Shown: positions 62,631-64,000 of the stretch, one piece after another
How the letters are laid out: each line of letters opens with the position of its first letter
How positions within the stretch are numbered: position 1 is the first letter of the stretch
Origin: Candidatus Solirubrobacter pratensis
GTDB lineage: Bacteria; Actinomycetota; Thermoleophilia; Solirubrobacterales; Solirubrobacteraceae
DNA: 64,000 nucleotides
NCBI RefSeq assembly: GCF_000425945.1
Contig: NZ_AUEK01000014.1
Span: 1-64,000 of the forward strand
Direction: 5' to 3'
Translations under genes and position numbers: made by a program
Notes under the pieces: model-generated
Database searches by the model: none
Seen by the model: the letters and a program-made list of their open reading frames with translations, nothing else
What the model was told of the DNA's origin: nothing

Positions 62631-64000
62631 TCAGGGGGTGGTGGTCGAGAGCGTGAACGTGAGCGTGCGCGAGTAGCTGCCCGTCCGCAGTGCGTCGTTG
62701 GCGCCGATGGCCTGCTTGAACGAGATCGCGACGGCGTCGTTGGAGACCGGCGCCGTCCACGCGGCCTTCGAGAGCGAGACCTGGAGCGGCTCAGGCAGCG
62801 CGAACGACCCGTTGGAGAGGTGCCCGGGGTCGGAGACGCTCAGCGCCGCCTCGCCCGCGGTGGAGGTCACGGTCGCGGTCGTCGAGGCGGCGTACTCGTT
62901 CGCGACGCCCGGCGTGAACACGCCGAAGCGCGCCGGCGCGCCCAGCGTCAGCGAGAGCGTCGCCGGCACCGTGCCGCCGACATCTGCCAGCTGCGGCGTG
63001 ACGGCGATCGGGGCGCTCGCGGCGAAGTAGTAGAACGCCTTCGTCGCCAGCTCGAGCCCCTGCGCCGACGCGGCGGTCGGGAACGTGCCGGCCGGGATCG
63101 CGATGTCGAGCGAGTCCGGATTGATCGTCACGCCGGAGACCGGGACGGCCGAGCCGTCGGCGCGCGTGAGCGCGATGTCGGACGGCTTGACCGGCGACTC
63201 CTCGCGCACGTAGACGTAGTGGCCGTTGTTGATCGAGTTGGAGTCGGCGATCCGGCGCTGCAGCTCGACGCTCGTGTCGACGTGCAGCGTCGTCGGGCTC
63301 GTGAGCTTCGCGCCGCTGAGCGCGACCGGCACGCTCAGCGCCGAGGCGCCGGCCTTCGTGACGCTGATCGTCGCGGTGTCGTCGGCCGTGTAGGGCGAGT
63401 TGGCCGGGTTGGCCGCGTCGTAGTGCGAGATCGCGCCGAAGTCGATCTTCACGCCCGTCGCCGGGTCCTCGAACGTGTCGCCCGGGCCCCACAGCGCGCC
63501 CTGCGTGTCGAGACCGGTGAGCGAGTTGTTGACCGGGCGCCAGACGCCGGTCTTGTTCAGCGGGCCGCCGACCGCCGGGTCGTCGTAGTACTGCTTGGAG
63601 ATGATCTGCAGGTCGCTGTTCGTGCCGATCTGCTCCCACTGCGACGCGTCGATCTTGTAGAGCAGCACGCCCTGGTACTTGGCCCGCCCATCGAGCCCGT
63701 CGACCCCGAGCTTGGTGCGGAACTCGGCCACGTAGGCGGTCGAGACGCCGGTGCGGACGACGACGAGCTTGCTGGCGCCGGGCGTCTCCAGCGGTGTGAT
63801 CGCGTGCGTCGTCGTGCCCGGCTGGGAGACGACGTCGACCTGGTCGTCGCGCAGCCAGCGCAGCTTGTACTTCTCGTAGCCCGAGTAGTCGTTGGCGTGG
63901 CCGCCGATGTTGCCCATGATGTTCCAGCCGCCGGCCCAGAAGAACTGGTTCACGCGCGTGCCGTTGACCGTCAGCGGCGAGTAGATGTAGAGGTCGGGCA
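62631..64000 (-). CDS. Secreted M6-type metalloprotease, 3' part (5' end beyond window)
   Basis: At least 455 residues; the frame remains open at the right edge, so the N-terminus, including the catalytic HExxH region, is missing. The first visible part, PDLYIYSPLTV then NQFFWAGGWNIMGNIGGHAN and YSGYEKYKLRWL, matches the segment after the zinc motif in M6/immune-inhibitor-A-like proteases (GLPDLYD, SWDLM). A middle beta domain (~residues 180-320) and a C-terminal domain follow (LSLTLGAPARFGVFTPG to YSRTLTFTLSTTTP). That domain matches the small secreted protein at 20251-20754, a WxL-like module. Probably an extracellular wall-associated protease. Confidence 0.75.
   Translation of the reverse strand, partial: PDLYIYSPLTVNGTRVNQFFWAGGWNIMGNIGGHANDYSGYEKYKLRWLRDDQVDVVSQPGTTTHAITPLETPGASKLVVVRTGVSTAYVAEFRTKLGVDGLDGRAKYQGVLLYKIDASQWEQIGTNSDLQIISKQYYDDPAVGGPLNKTGVWRPVNNSLTGLDTQGALWGPGDTFEDPATGVKIDFGAISHYDAANPANSPYTADDTATISVTKAGASALSVPVALSGAKLTSPTTLHVDTSVELQRRIADSNSINNGHYVYVREESPVKPSDIALTRADGSAVPVSGVTINPDSLDIAIPAGTFPTAASAQGLELATKAFYYFAASAPIAVTPQLADVGGTVPATLSLTLGAPARFGVFTPGVANEYAASTTATVTSTAGEAALSVSDPGHLSNGSFALPEPLQVSLSKAAWTAPVSNDAVAISFKQAIGANDALRTGSYSRTLTFTLSTTTP

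Noticed and set aside
1-64000. tRNA, rRNA or riboswitch
   Set aside because: No cloverleaf, rRNA segment or known riboswitch core was recognised by eye. A covariance-model scan was not possible.

Overview
The window is about 70% GC or higher, densely coded, and shows GTG/TTG starts, 4-bp stop/start overlaps and many leaderless-looking genes. The gene content (NDMA-dependent alcohol dehydrogenase, several VOC dioxygenases, PaaX, DUF2017 beside ClpS, DUF3618/holin-type stress genes, RTX-like repeat proteins, secreted Ig-type proteins) fits an actinobacterium. Thermoleophilia (Solirubrobacter/Conexibacter-like) is my best guess from gene style; no rRNA is present to prove it. It looks like ordinary chromosome: I see no tRNA, rRNA, CRISPR array, prophage or intact insertion sequence.

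Layout. 1-8.2 kb: aromatic catabolism. It holds a quinone/catechol-type ring-cleaving dioxygenase with an ArsR regulator, a divergent MBL hydrolase/TetR pair with tandem operators, and a five-gene minus-strand operon (ThDP decarboxylase, DUF6282, PIG-L/GalB-like, RraA/GalC-like, VOC dioxygenase) that reads as a meta-cleavage route to central metabolites. 8.2-17 kb: tautomerase, NodB deacetylase, a probably imported quinone reductase/ECF sigma pair, NDMA-ADH, a MoxR AAA/VWA pair, a YbaK-like protein and a long-chain acyl-CoA ligase. 17.2-21.6 kb: five secreted proteins made of two duplicated families plus one small protein. I read this as a WxL-like surface system, the most unusual feature of the window. 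21.7-28.6 kb: BlaI/M56 protease, an RTX-like protein, a LuxR regulator fused to a degenerate kinase core, YceI with two VOC proteins, and an ECF sigma with a putative anti-sigma partner.

28.6-31.3 kb is a repeat-rich, largely non-coding segment around paaX, with four tandem-repeat families and a perfect 16-bp inverted repeat. 31.3-39.3 kb: HxlR regulator plus adenine-deaminase-like gene, then a six-gene aromatic-acid operon (benzoate-CoA ligase type, SDR-like fragment, SDR, aldehyde dehydrogenase, enoyl-CoA hydratase, FAD reductase). 39.3-43.4 kb: a divergent pair of secreted glycosidases (GH144-like with RTX tail; GH3), plausibly for beta-1,2-glucan. 43.5-51.9 kb: small catabolic and stress genes, including a three-gene membrane stress operon facing a manganese catalase, and an SDR/TetR pair sharing a palindromic operator. 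51.9-54.9 kb: a decayed FAD oxidoreductase behind an amidase, and a Vps62-like protein. 54.9-58.3 kb: a 1008-residue signalling protein combining histidine kinase, receiver, PP2C phosphatase and RsbW-like kinase, followed by its STAS anti-anti-sigma partner. 58.3-64 kb: ClpS, DUF2017, PEP carboxylase, a MaoC hydratase, and the 3' part of a secreted M6-type protease whose last domain matches the small protein of the WxL-like cluster.

Functional assignments are from motif recognition by eye; no database search was run. Start codons were chosen from ribosome-binding sites, overlaps and family N-termini.
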